Program-made: the position numbers and the translations under genes | The notes under the pieces: generated by a model | The model's input: the letters and a program-made list of their open reading frames with translations, nothing else | Database searches by the model: none | What the model was told of the DNA's origin: nothing | Shown: positions 1-9,106 of the stretch, one piece after another | Position numbering within the stretch: position 1 is the stretch's first letter | Layout: every line of letters begins with the position of its first letter | Source: Rhodothermales bacterium | GTDB lineage: Bacteria; Bacteroidota; Rhodothermia; Rhodothermales; Bin80 | Assembly (NCBI GenBank): GCA_022822185.1 | Contig: JAJECE010000062.1 | Span: 1 to 40,134 of the forward strand | Length of the DNA stretch: 40,134 nucleotides | Direction of reading: 5' to 3'

Positions 1-391
1 CCGTCACCTATTCGCCTTACGGCATGTGCAACCGTAATTTCCAGGGCCAGTTGCCCCTTGCCAATAAAAAGACCGGCCTGCCGGAGCCCAGAACTTGCAA
101 CCGGTGACCAGGATCGCCTGGTCAAGTCGGAAAGAAATTCAAGACTTTCAGTCATAACGATTCAAGTGGCCGTATTTACCGTGTACTCAAACTCATCTCC
201 GTCGGGAGAAGATTGTTTTGAGAATCAAAGACAGAAACCGTATAACTCTGGCAGGGAACGCGTGTTGCTGACTGAATCCTTCACCTCCTGACACGATCAA
301 ACGGGAACTATGTCCATGGAGAACCACAGACTATGGAACGGAAAGGCGGCGGCATGAGGTGATCGGCAGGCGCAGTGGCACCGCTTAGCAT
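1..391. other. No supported gene at the left edge
   Basis: This stretch holds no coding region I can support. A 77-codon open frame on the plus strand (58-291) has no recognisable domain, a low-complexity Ser/Arg-rich translation and no clear ribosome binding site, so it is left out. The stretch lies downstream of the minus-strand ATPase gene, whose TGA stop is at 392-394. No convincing hairpin with a T-tract was seen. Confidence 0.5.
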
Positions 392-1597
392 TCACTGAGT
401 GCCCGGGGCGGAGCCGTAATTCCCCAGCAGCCAGTCGTACATGGCCGGGTCCTGCATGATGTAGAGTCCGTTACGCATCGCCAGAGCCCCACACTGGAGT
501 GCCTGACGGAATGCGGCATCTCGTTCCTGCTTATCCGCACATACTTGGGCCAGACAGTCCTTGATTACCTCTCTATCCTGTGATCCATCCTCTTCCTGCG
601 TTATCATCAACGCTCTGGCAATCGCGGCCCTGTGCGCCTCTGCCAGCCCGTCCAGACACGCCTCATAGAACCGTGCCCGCTTTTCCCGTCCCGCCGTGAT
701 CACCGCTTCCAGCCCTTGCTCGGTCATCTCCCCGGCATCGGACTTTACCTGCTCCACCGCCAGCACCGCATAATCGGATATATGCCGGGGCCACCCGTAT
801 GTCTCCGGTACCAGCGCATCAATCCAGGGGGTGGTATCTCCCTGTGCACCTCCTTCCTTGCGGAGCCAGCCATCCAGGATGCTCCGCGCCGCTTCCGAGT
901 CTACCTCCTGCAAGTCAATGACGCTACCCGAATTAAACCGTGCTACCCCCAGATCATCGAATATCTGCCGTGTCCAGTGCATCCCGGTGGAGACCATCAT
1001 GATGGGATGCTTCACCCGTTCATTATGTACCATGTCAATGAAACTTACCGCCTCTCCTATCTGCCTGTGGGACATCCCTGGAAATGAATCAAAAATCTCA
1101 TCGTAGAAAACCCGCCCGGCGGGGCGCATCGTGTGCATGTCATCCAGCAGGAGCATGACGGGGCGCTTCGTGGCGATCAGCATGTCGTCAGAGAAACGGG
1201 AGAACGGGACCGCAGGGAACGCCTTGTGCAGTTCCTCTGGATCATACAGTGCCGCCGTGGAGATCGCACCCACCGCCCATCCCCGTGCTTCGCCCAGTCG
1301 TGCACACTCCGCAAGCAGTGCACTTTTGCCTGCACCGTGCGCTCCCTGGAACAGGATGTTGGTTCCCACATAGTAACTCTCTTTATCTTCCGCCCAGTCC
1401 ATATGCGTCTGGACGGTTCTCAGCATTCTTCTTCTCCCGTGAAAGTGCTTCGCGTGAGGTGGGATTTTTATATTCGGATCCTTGTTGACAGAGTTGCTCA
1501 TGAATACATTAAGATTGAGCCCACTCTTAACCAAAGCCAGACCAAAACGGTTCCCGTGACCCATAAATTCGTTGAACCTCCGCGCTCCAGTTCCCAT
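392..1597 (-). CDS. AAA-type P-loop ATPase, function unknown
   Basis: A soluble protein of up to 401 residues with a complete P-loop ATPase core. Walker A is GAHGAGKS (residues 85-92), Walker B is VMLLLDD (147-153), and GWPRHI (268-273) sits where TniB/ExeA/ORC-like AAA proteins carry a sensor-2 arginine. The C-terminal 100 residues look helical and could be a winged-helix or lid region. There is no membrane segment. The ATG at 1597 is preceded by GGAGG at about 9 nt spacing, the strongest SD in the area; an ATG at 1501 (MSNSVNKD) is an alternative that would drop 32 poorly conserved-looking residues. A different minus frame just upstream (to 1683) also reads plausibly, so a frameshift near 1590 is possible. 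It is divergent to the ATPase/NACHT pair at 1921-7382, suggesting but not proving a shared role. The exact family is not recognised. Confidence 0.75.
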   Translation of the reverse strand: MGTGARRFNEFMGHGNRFGLALVKSGLNLNVFMSNSVNKDPNIKIPPHAKHFHGRRRMLRTVQTHMDWAEDKESYYVGTNILFQGAHGAGKSALLAECARLGEARGWAVGAISTAALYDPEELHKAFPAVPFSRFSDDMLIATKRPVMLLLDDMHTMRPAGRVFYDEIFDSFPGMSHRQIGEAVSFIDMVHNERVKHPIMMVSTGMHWTRQIFDDLGVARFNSGSVIDLQEVDSEAARSILDGWLRKEGGAQGDTTPWIDALVPETYGWPRHISDYAVLAVEQVKSDAGEMTEQGLEAVITAGREKRARFYEACLDGLAEAHRAAIARALMITQEEDGSQDREVIKDCLAQVCADKQERDAAFRQALQCGALAMRNGLYIMQDPAMYDWLLGNYGSAPGTQ

Positions 1598-1879
1598 GCT
1601 TCGCCCCCTCCGGGCGTGAGCAGTTCCGGCAGATTGGCGAGGTGCGGGATCACGGGGCTCCCGTCACATTCATCGTTGCTCACCGATCTAATCTGTGATC
1701 AGAATGAGACCGTATACATTTCCACGGAGCCACTATCATTAACATGTCCGTCAGGCATGTAAATATCTCCCGTCCTTTGCTTTTTTTCAAATGTTCGCAT
1801 AGTTTGGAGAAATCATACCCCAAGCCCTCATGGTAGGATTAAAACCCATTTTAGAACCATTCATATTACAATAGGTACT
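1598..1879. other. Divergent intergenic region
   Basis: This spacer separates the minus-strand AAA ATPase from the plus-strand ATPase/NACHT pair. It becomes clearly AT-rich from about 1750. A TACAAT at 1867-1872 resembles a -10 box (5 of 6) for the plus-strand pair, but no good -35 lies 16-18 bp upstream. A short minus-strand open frame (1498-1683) overlaps the ATPase start region and may be a frameshifted N-terminus of that gene rather than a gene of its own. Confidence 0.4.
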
Positions 1880-1903
1880 CTATTGAACAAATTTGTTCAA
1901 TAG
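1880..1903. promoter_or_regulatory. Perfect 24-bp palindrome, candidate operator
   Basis: Bases 1880-1903 read identically on both strands: a 12-base arm CTATTGAACAAA followed directly by its reverse complement, with no mismatch and no loop. It ends 17 bp before the ATG of the AAA_14/DUF4143 gene and starts 8 bp after a -10-like TACAAT (1867-1872). It would therefore lie around the transcription start, a usual place for a repressor site. It could instead form a hairpin at the 5' end of the mRNA. The symmetry is directly seen; the operator role is inferred. Confidence 0.6.
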
Positions 1904-1920
1904 AAAAATCTGGAGTGTAA

Positions 1921-3195
1921 ATGTATCAGCGACCTCACGTAAATCGCCTCTTTAAACGGCTGTCAAGAGGATCAAACATGCGCATTGCCGCCATCATCGG
2001 CCCCCGGCAGGTTGGCAAGACAACGATTGCCCTTCAGGTCCGCCGGAAATTGATTGAAGGAAAATTTCCATGCTGGTATGTGTCCATGGATAACATAGAT
2101 GCCAGTGAAACAGGCTGGCCTGATATGCAAAAGATCCATGATGATGCGCAGCTGAGAACCGTACATAATGCCGAGATGCTTGCCGAAATATGGATGCAGG
2201 CCCAACGGGCTTCCCAGGAGTCTGATCAAGGCCTGGTGCTGTTTCTTGACGAAATTCAAACGATTCCACGCTGGTCAAACATTGTGAAAGGGTTCTGGGA
2301 TACAGATCGAAGGCGAGGGTATCCCCTTCGCGCAGTCATCTTAGGATCCGCCGCCTGGCGAATGCTGGTTGGACGAAATGAAAGCCTTGCCGGGCGTTTT
2401 GACCCCATTCGGGTCACCCACTGGTCGCTTCCTGAAATGATCCAGGCATTTGAACTGACGGTTGAGGAATTTATGTTCTTTGGCGGTTATCCCACTCCCT
2501 TCAACGATAAATCAGGACCTATCGTACTTGAAGCATGGCAGAAGTACATTTCTGTTTCAGTTTTGAAGCCTATTATTGAACGGGACATTATGGGACTTAC
2601 ACAGATCAGAAAGCCTGCCCTGATGCGCCAACTGATTGATCTTGCATCAAGCTATTCAGGCCAGCTCATATCCTATAACAAGCTCCTCGGCCAACTCAAG
2701 GATGCAGGAAATGCGACAACCTTGGCAAATTATCTGGATCTGCTATCCGATGCGGGCTTGATGGTTGCACTCTCTCCCTACACAGCATCTCCACACCTAG
2801 GTAGGTCACGTTCCCCAAAACTTAACGTATTGAATACGGCACTCATGACGGCGGCACCCGGTTATTCATTTCAGGAAGCAAAGTCTGACCGGTCCCTTTG
2901 GGGCCGTATTGTGGAGAGCGCAGTAGGCGCACATTTATATAACACTCGTAATGTCTCAACCCGCATTCATTTTTGGCGTGACAAGAGTGGTGCGAATGAG
3001 GTTGACTTCGTGATCTCACGCGGTCCACATCTCGTGGGATTGGAGGTGAAAAGTGGAAGAATACGGTCACATTCTGGGCTGGCCTGCTTCAAAGATCGCT
3101 TCCCTAATGCCAAAACAATGATCGTCGGGCCAGACGGTATTTCATTCGAAGATTTTTTTTCCTTTACCACCGACGAATGGATTGAGCGACTATGA
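1921..3195 (+). CDS. AAA_14/DUF4143-type ATP-binding protein
   Basis: A 424-residue member of the AAA_14 + DUF4143 architecture. The N-terminal ATPase has Walker A GPRQVGKTT (27-35) and Walker B LVLFLDE (105-111), followed by the EIQ typical of the family. The C-terminal DUF4143 part keeps the PD-(D/E)XK-like signature: an acidic residue in RIVESAVGAHL, EVDFVI near residue 360, and LEVKS near 377. Most members have no assigned function, although the nuclease-like fold is well conserved. The ATG at 1921 has a GGAG about 7 nt upstream and fits the usual N-terminus. Its stop overlaps the start of the next gene (ATGA at 3192-3195), so the two are probably translationally coupled and work together. 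The pair looks more AT-rich by eye than the sterol and TonB genes, hinting at separate acquisition. Confidence 0.85.
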   Translation: MYQRPHVNRLFKRLSRGSNMRIAAIIGPRQVGKTTIALQVRRKLIEGKFPCWYVSMDNIDASETGWPDMQKIHDDAQLRTVHNAEMLAEIWMQAQRASQESDQGLVLFLDEIQTIPRWSNIVKGFWDTDRRRGYPLRAVILGSAAWRMLVGRNESLAGRFDPIRVTHWSLPEMIQAFELTVEEFMFFGGYPTPFNDKSGPIVLEAWQKYISVSVLKPIIERDIMGLTQIRKPALMRQLIDLASSYSGQLISYNKLLGQLKDAGNATTLANYLDLLSDAGLMVALSPYTASPHLGRSRSPKLNVLNTALMTAAPGYSFQEAKSDRSLWGRIVESAVGAHLYNTRNVSTRIHFWRDKSGANEVDFVISRGPHLVGLEVKSGRIRSHSGLACFKDRFPNAKTMIVGPDGISFEDFFSFTTDEWIERL

Positions 3196-6100
3196 GACCA
3201 ATTGTAACACGTTCGGTTCGCCTGATCAACCCGGAAGATGATCCGCATCTTGAACAGGACTCGCTATCGCTGATCGACTTTGAATCTGACCATGGTTATG
3301 TACTCATCGGCGAGCCAGGAATCGGAAAGACTACGGAATTCAACAAAGAAGTTCGCCGGGTTCATGCCCCTCCCACAGTCTCTGCACGTCAATTTATCAG
3401 CCGAAATCTTGATAATCATCCCGAGTGGCAACAGGGGCCCCTTTTTATTGATGGGCTGGATGAGGTGCGTACGGAGGATGGGGATCCAAGGGGGGCGATG
3501 GATAAAATCATCCACCGCCTTGAATCCCTGGGAAACCCCCGGTTCCGTATATCGTGCCGGTCCATCCATTGGCTGGGAGCCGGAGACCGGAGAGAACTCA
3601 GCACACTCTCAGACTCCAAAGAGATCCCAGTGCTACAACTGAATCCACTGGGGTACCACGATATTCGGGAAATCATTCTTGGGCAGGAAGCCGATGAATT
3701 TATCCGGCAGGCCTATGAGCACAATATGGAAGGCTTTCTTGGAAACCCACAGTTGCTAAACGTACTGCTAACATCTTTGAAAAATGGCGGCTGGCCGGAC
3801 AGCCCAACGAAGACCTTCAAGCATGCCTGCCGGGAACTCATCCGAGAACGGAACTGTGAGCACCGAGATGCCCGATCATCTAAAATTCTCCCGACCCATG
3901 AAGCTATCCTGAGTGCAGCCGGTCAACTTTTTACACTCATGCTGATTGCCAATCAGTCTGGCTGGTCAATAGATGATACGCAGGTTCCCGGAATTCTCTC
4001 TTTGCGAGATGTGGAGATTCAAGATCCTTCTGCACTTCGCGCAGCATTGAACTCGGGACTCTTTAAGGGGCCCCCTGACTGCCGGACTCCAATCCATCTA
4101 CTCCTTGCTGAATTCCTGTCGGGCCGGTATCTGGCCGGCCATATCCAGGATGAACTGAGTAGGCGGCGGATCTTAGCCCTTCTCACTGGGCCTGATGGAG
4201 TTCCTTTTCCTGATCTGCGGGGGCTCACGGCCTGGCTCGCAACCTTTAATCCCCAGGCACGAACAGCTTTAATCCCAGTTGATCCGGTTGCGGTAGCGTT
4301 CAACGGCGATGCAAGCGTATTCAGTCATGAAGAACGGAAGGAATTACTCACTCATCTTGAGAAAAGGATTGAGCTCAGTTGCGCATGGCCTTCAGCAGCC
4401 GCTCTGGGCGCTTTGGCCGGGCACCAGAGCAGGTCACTTGTCTGGAAATTGACGGACTCGCCTGAACGCTCAGATCATCGGCAACAGCTTGTTTATGCGT
4501 TGCTCCGCGGTATTTCAGAAAGACACTCTAATCTGCCCCCCCATGGGAAGCATCCTTCAGGAATCCAGTCAAAAACCGACCGCGAACACTTACTGAAAAT
4601 CATCTCTGATTCCAGTTGGGATCCCGATATTCGCCGTCAGGCACTTCGTGCATTGAACCAGATGCTCATCGGATCTCCAAATTGGGCAGCCACTCTACGA
4701 AAGATTCTCGTAGACTTGAACGAAAACCGTCTGCAGGATGCGAGAAATGATCTAAGAGGGGAGTTGCTGGACATCCTGTATTCATCCGAACTGCAACCCT
4801 CGGAAATATGGGACTACCTCGTAGACGGAATTCTGCCATATGGCTGCAACATCTACTTGAAATTCTGGAATCGTCTGGCAGACCGATCCCGGAAAAATCA
4901 GATCAAAGAACTGCTTGACTCGCTTTGTGATCATGCTTTCGAAATAATTCCGAAATTGGCCAAGAACAGATTGGCAGATACGGTTCTAACGCTCCTTGCA
5001 AGAGGACTGGACTTATGTGGAGATGAACGGTCCATCCCAGACCTGTATCGGTGGTTCGAACTGATTGAGTTTGATTTTAGCACATCTAAGCTAATTCCAA
5101 TACATAGTTCAGACTCAGCACATAATCGGCGGAGGGACAGCAAGGCGAATGAAGCAATCCGTAACTGGTTGAATGAACGAAAGTCCATTCGACTTGCACT
5201 CATTGAACACGAACTGACTGCATGGGAGTCTAGAACTAGAAATAATGGACGCAAACATCTGACCGGCTTTAAGTTCGTGGGAAAAGATGCACCGGTCGGA
5301 TTTCGTTTATGGTGTCTCACTCGTGCAGGAGAGATATGGAATTCCCATCCAAAAGCCGCAGAGAATCTTGCGTTTTGGTCTGTCTGGAAACGGGAAGGAT
5401 GGGAGAAACCGCTGTCTGATGACCAAGTGGAGCAAGCCGTGTCAGGGATACCGGGCTTACTTGAATGGAACCGCAACCGCATCCGTGCCCGTAACCACTT
5501 TGAAAGGAAGGAATCGGAATGGGAAAAAGAACGAGCACAGTCCGAAAAAACGTTTCGCACAGAGAAACAGAAAGAACTTGAGTATCTGCGAAAGCACAAA
5601 ACCGAATTAGCCGCCGGCAATTGCTCACCTGTACTGCTCCATGATCTTGCTACTATCTATTTTGATGGCTATTCTGCGGAAAATGACGATCCCGTCCGTC
5701 ATTTGAAATCCTATTTAGACAATGACAGGGAACTCTTGCAGGCAGCATTGACAGGATTTCGGAGCCTACTGGATCGGGACGACTTGCCGGATATTGGCGA
5801 GATTGCCCAACTCCATCAAAATAAAAAGCGATCTCTTTTCTCACGACCATTTCTTGCGGGAATGGAGGAAGAAAATGTTAATGTACTGGAACGCCTGTCG
5901 GAGGGGGGACGGCGAAGGGCCATCGGGTTTTACCTTGTCACAGGCATACCTCGCCGGGACTCAAATAACATCTTCATCATCAATAACCATCGCCGACCTC
6001 CGTGGTATGAGCAGGCAATTATACATTATCCAGAGGCCGTGGCCGATTCAATGGTTTTCATCAACAGAGCCTGTGTTCGCGCAAAATTTTCACCGGTACA

Positions 6101-7382
6101 GGATCTGTTTAAGATGGCCTTTGATAAGCAGTATGCGCAAATTGCGCCGCTCGCTGTGCGCCGGATGTTTTCTGTTTTTCCAACTAGATGCACTAAGCCG
6201 CAACTGGAATCGCTTCGCGTGATTCTCTGGAGTGCGATTCTCGCCAACGGCATGTCCAACGAAGAATTGCAGAAGATTGCCTTAGCACGCCTGAATCGTA
6301 AAAAAATGGACATTGCCCAGAGAACCCTGTGGCTCTGTGCAGGAGTCTATGCTGCCAGAGATCAATGTCTCCCGCTGCTGCCAAAATTTCTTTCAGAAGG
6401 TCAGGAGTCTCGCCTGCACCGTGTACTTCGTTTTTTTGTCCCGGATGGTCAAAACTTCATCCTGCAAGACAAGGACGACTGGAGTTCTAAAGAAATGTCC
6501 CAACTCATTCAGGCATTCGGAAAGCAGACACAACATCCAGCTTTTCAATATGGCCCACACCTGCTTAGCGCGAAAGAAACCAGTCGGAACAAATTTTTGT
6601 CCATTCTCACACCATGGCTCCAGAAACTTGCACAGCGCGACAAAGATGCCGTAGAAGCTCTTGAATCGTTGGCAACTGATCCCTGCCTGACTGCCTGGAT
6701 GCCCGAAATCACACGGGTACAGGAAGAACTAGGCCGGAGACTCCGTACAGCTGTGCGGCCGGAACTCAATCTGGAAAAAATTCAGAACGCACTCCAGTGC
6801 GGCCCCCCGGCAAATGCCGCAGACCTTACTGTATTAACAACGGACACCCTTGAACAATTAGCAGACCAAATACAGAGCGGGAGACACAATCTTTGGCGCT
6901 ACTATTGGCACCGGGATCCGAAAACGAACACCCCCATCAAACCCCTGCACGAAAACGAATGCCGCGATATATTGCTCTCACACTTGGCAAGCGAACTCCG
7001 AAAATATCAGATTGATGCGCAGCCAGAGGGGCAATATGCAGAGAAAAAAAGAGCAGATATTCGTGTATCCTTTGGTGCTGACCTTGCAATTCCGATAGAG
7101 ATCAAGAAAAACTGTCATCGTGACATCTGGCGTGGAATCTCAGAGCAGCTCATATCCAATTATACCCGGGATCCAGAAGCCGATGGTTTCGGAATCTATC
7201 TGGTGCTCTGGTTTGGTCCCGGTTACATGAAAAAACCTATAGCCCCGCAGGAACGACCCCCGAAAAGGCCAGAAGAATTGAAAAGTCTACTTGAAGAGCA
7301 TCTTGATCCTCCCCGCAGCGAAAAAATCCGTATCGTAGTGATAGATGTGAGTCCAAAAGGGGGATCTGTGGATTCAGGTTGA
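3192..7382 (+). CDS. NACHT-like STAND ATPase with C-terminal PD-(D/E)XK-like domain
   Basis: A 1396-residue multidomain protein. Near the N-terminus it has Walker A GEPGIGKTT (40-48) and a NACHT-style Walker B LFIDGLDE (84-91), then FRISCR (118-123) as a sensor strand. Residues of about 130-1230 are mostly helical and could be HEAT/TPR-like sensor repeats, with a charged coiled coil around 760-805 (EKERAQSEKTFRTEKQKE). The last 140 residues resemble a PD-(D/E)XK nuclease: ADIRV near 1288-1292, IPIEIKKN near 1300-1307 giving the ExK pair, then a conserved-looking QLISNYTRDP and a hydrophobic strand. NACHT/STAND proteins act as regulated switches, and many bacterial ones are phage sensors coupled to nucleases. 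A defence role here is inferred from architecture only. The start overlaps the upstream stop by four bases. No secretion or membrane signal is seen. Confidence 0.8.
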   Translation: MRPIVTRSVRLINPEDDPHLEQDSLSLIDFESDHGYVLIGEPGIGKTTEFNKEVRRVHAPPTVSARQFISRNLDNHPEWQQGPLFIDGLDEVRTEDGDPRGAMDKIIHRLESLGNPRFRISCRSIHWLGAGDRRELSTLSDSKEIPVLQLNPLGYHDIREIILGQEADEFIRQAYEHNMEGFLGNPQLLNVLLTSLKNGGWPDSPTKTFKHACRELIRERNCEHRDARSSKILPTHEAILSAAGQLFTLMLIANQSGWSIDDTQVPGILSLRDVEIQDPSALRAALNSGLFKGPPDCRTPIHLLLAEFLSGRYLAGHIQDELSRRRILALLTGPDGVPFPDLRGLTAWLATFNPQARTALIPVDPVAVAFNGDASVFSHEERKELLTHLEKRIELSCAWPSAAALGALAGHQSRSLVWKLTDSPERSDHRQQLVYALLRGISERHSNLPPHGKHPSGIQSKTDREHLLKIISDSSWDPDIRRQALRALNQMLIGSPNWAATLRKILVDLNENRLQDARNDLRGELLDILYSSELQPSEIWDYLVDGILPYGCNIYLKFWNRLADRSRKNQIKELLDSLCDHAFEIIPKLAKNRLADTVLTLLARGLDLCGDERSIPDLYRWFELIEFDFSTSKLIPIHSSDSAHNRRRDSKANEAIRNWLNERKSIRLALIEHELTAWESRTRNNGRKHLTGFKFVGKDAPVGFRLWCLTRAGEIWNSHPKAAENLAFWSVWKREGWEKPLSDDQVEQAVSGIPGLLEWNRNRIRARNHFERKESEWEKERAQSEKTFRTEKQKELEYLRKHKTELAAGNCSPVLLHDLATIYFDGYSAENDDPVRHLKSYLDNDRELLQAALTGFRSLLDRDDLPDIGEIAQLHQNKKRSLFSRPFLAGMEEENVNVLERLSEGGRRRAIGFYLVTGIPRRDSNNIFIINNHRRPPWYEQAIIHYPEAVADSMVFINRACVRAKFSPVQDLFKMAFDKQYAQIAPLAVRRMFSVFPTRCTKPQLESLRVILWSAILANGMSNEELQKIALARLNRKKMDIAQRTLWLCAGVYAARDQCLPLLPKFLSEGQESRLHRVLRFFVPDGQNFILQDKDDWSSKEMSQLIQAFGKQTQHPAFQYGPHLLSAKETSRNKFLSILTPWLQKLAQRDKDAVEALESLATDPCLTAWMPEITRVQEELGRRLRTAVRPELNLEKIQNALQCGPPANAADLTVLTTDTLEQLADQIQSGRHNLWRYYWHRDPKTNTPIKPLHENECRDILLSHLASELRKYQIDAQPEGQYAEKKRADIRVSFGADLAIPIEIKKNCHRDIWRGISEQLISNYTRDPEADGFGIYLVLWFGPGYMKKPIAPQERPPKRPEELKSLLEEHLDPPRSEKIRIVVIDVSPKGGSVDSG

Positions 7383-7985
7383 CCTACTTGGTATTTGATG
7401 ACACTCGCCCGAGATACGTAAGCATTGGGTATTGCCCGAGGTGTCAAACATTTGAATGAATCTTCAACATGGCTGTGTCTAACCTAGACTCCCATCGGAC
7501 AGAGTACAAAACGATTCCTCCAGATCTCGGAGAAACCCTGAAAAGACAACCGCACGATTCATTTATCGCCTCAGATTAACCCGAATCTCCCGCCTCCATA
7601 CCCTATATCCTCAGTTACCTGCAAATCATAGAATGGGAATTCAGTCTGAGTATCTATCAGGCGGGAAGTTTGGACCGGAAGAGAGGGTATCGGGTGGATT
7701 CCGCTCGATAAAATAATTATCGTCCAATATCCCCGGCGAGCTCACAACCCCTGCTCATGAATGCCGAATGCCACAAAATAAATATGCCAATCCCCCGGCT
7801 AAACAACAAAAGCCTCCGAATTGAGTTCGCATGAAAGTCACCTGCAATTTTCCCGATGGGAATCCAGGCTAACGATTCGAAAAAACGCTGGAAGATCTTG
7901 ATGCACCCTTCTACATGAACCGCAAGAGTGCTTCCCCGTCCGAAAAGCAGTATTTTAGGGGAGGCCTTCAACCCTGACATCTTCC
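7383..7985. other. Gene-poor spacer
   Basis: About 600 bp without a convincing gene. An imperfect hairpin can be drawn at about 7399-7445 (GACA/TGTC arms with an inner CTCG/CGAG pairing), 16 bp after the NACHT gene stop, but it has no T-tract and a long loop, so it is only a weak terminator candidate. An 87-codon minus-strand frame (7717-7980) has no domain and is probably chance. This spacer may mark the boundary of the acquired ATPase/NACHT module. Confidence 0.4.
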
Positions 7986-8960
7986 ATGATGCGTGTTTCT
8001 ACAACAACTTACTCAAGATTCCAGATCTGCGATCAGAAAAAAAATCTATATTTCGGCGTACTGCTCTTCGGTGCATCCATTCTCTTAACCACAGCTTCAT
8101 CGGCGCAGCAGACGGCAAAGCTCTATATCGGCGGCTCTGCCGGGCTCTCCCGGTCCCCTGATGTTACGATGATCGGGGACGGGAATGATCGCAGCAGTGT
8201 CTGTGATGAATTTATTAACCCGCTGTATGCTGCGCTGCCGGAATGCACGGCCCCCAATCGCGGGGAAGGAGACACCTGGGCCGTACCTTTTGATGCCACA
8301 TGGGGCACATTTGGAAGTGCTTTTGCCGGGTATCGGATTACCTCCCTTATTCGTGCAGAACTGGAGTATGTCCTGCGGATCAATAACTATGGCGAACGAT
8401 CTCCGGTCACCACTGCACAGGGCGTGAATGCAGACAAACTCAGCGATGAACTTTTTCTCGCGGAAGAATGGCTGGGCACCGTATCATCGCTCGGACTCCT
8501 TGCAAATGTGCACTTTGATCTGAACCTGATTGAAGGCCCGATTTTACCCTATCTGGGGGGCGGGATTGGATTCGGAGACACCAAAGTTGACTATGGCAGC
8601 GTATGGTCAAGGAGTCCGGACCCTGATGATATCCGTACCGGACGGGACCAGCCCAATGCAGAAGAGATTGCGATGAATCTAGCCGGTGTAGCCAGCAGTG
8701 GACACGCTACAATGCGGGAGACCCTGCTTGTATTTCAGGTGATCGCCGGGGCGGAGTATTTTGTTCAGGAAAAAATTTCCTTTGATCTGCGGGCCCGCCT
8801 GATGCTGTCGCAGGAGTTCCGTGGAATCATCGTCTGGGATCCACTGCGGAGCCATGTCCCGAATATACGAAAAGACGGAAGCGAACCCGTCCGCGGTATA
8901 ATGACCACAGACGATCTCTCGGCGCTGGTACTCAGCTTCGGGATGAAGTATTATTTCTGA
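7986..8960 (+). CDS. Outer-membrane beta-barrel protein
   Basis: A 324-residue exported protein. An N-terminal signal peptide has a hydrophobic stretch at about residues 22-36 and a likely cut after TTASSA, giving a mature start QQTAKLYIGG. The rest is rich in alternating hydrophobic strands and aromatic residues, ends in MKYYF with the terminal Phe typical of BAM substrates, and resembles the OmpA/OprF-like transmembrane-barrel (OMP_b-brl) class, though with unusually long extracellular-type loops (about residues 58-90 and 205-240). A Cys pair (CDEF and PEC, about 15 apart) could form a loop disulfide. No periplasmic OmpA domain follows. Two adjacent ATGs (7986 and 7989) can both serve as start. 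Specific function is not recognisable. Confidence 0.75.
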   Translation: MMRVSTTTYSRFQICDQKKNLYFGVLLFGASILLTTASSAQQTAKLYIGGSAGLSRSPDVTMIGDGNDRSSVCDEFINPLYAALPECTAPNRGEGDTWAVPFDATWGTFGSAFAGYRITSLIRAELEYVLRINNYGERSPVTTAQGVNADKLSDELFLAEEWLGTVSSLGLLANVHFDLNLIEGPILPYLGGGIGFGDTKVDYGSVWSRSPDPDDIRTGRDQPNAEEIAMNLAGVASSGHATMRETLLVFQVIAGAEYFVQEKISFDLRARLMLSQEFRGIIVWDPLRSHVPNIRKDGSEPVRGIMTTDDLSALVLSFGMKYYF

Positions 8961-9106
8961 CCCGCAAACATGGATCAGGGAATGATGGGGCGTGTTGATC
9001 GTTATCCGTTCGCAGTGAATCCGGGTTCACGCATTCTATATCCCGGAGGAATTGGTGATTCCAGAACTGCGTGTGCGCCAGGAGAAATCCGTCTTCCCGG
9101 ATAGGC

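Noticed and set aside
58..291. 77-codon plus-strand frame at the left edge
   Set aside because: Polar low-complexity translation with no domain and no ribosome binding site.
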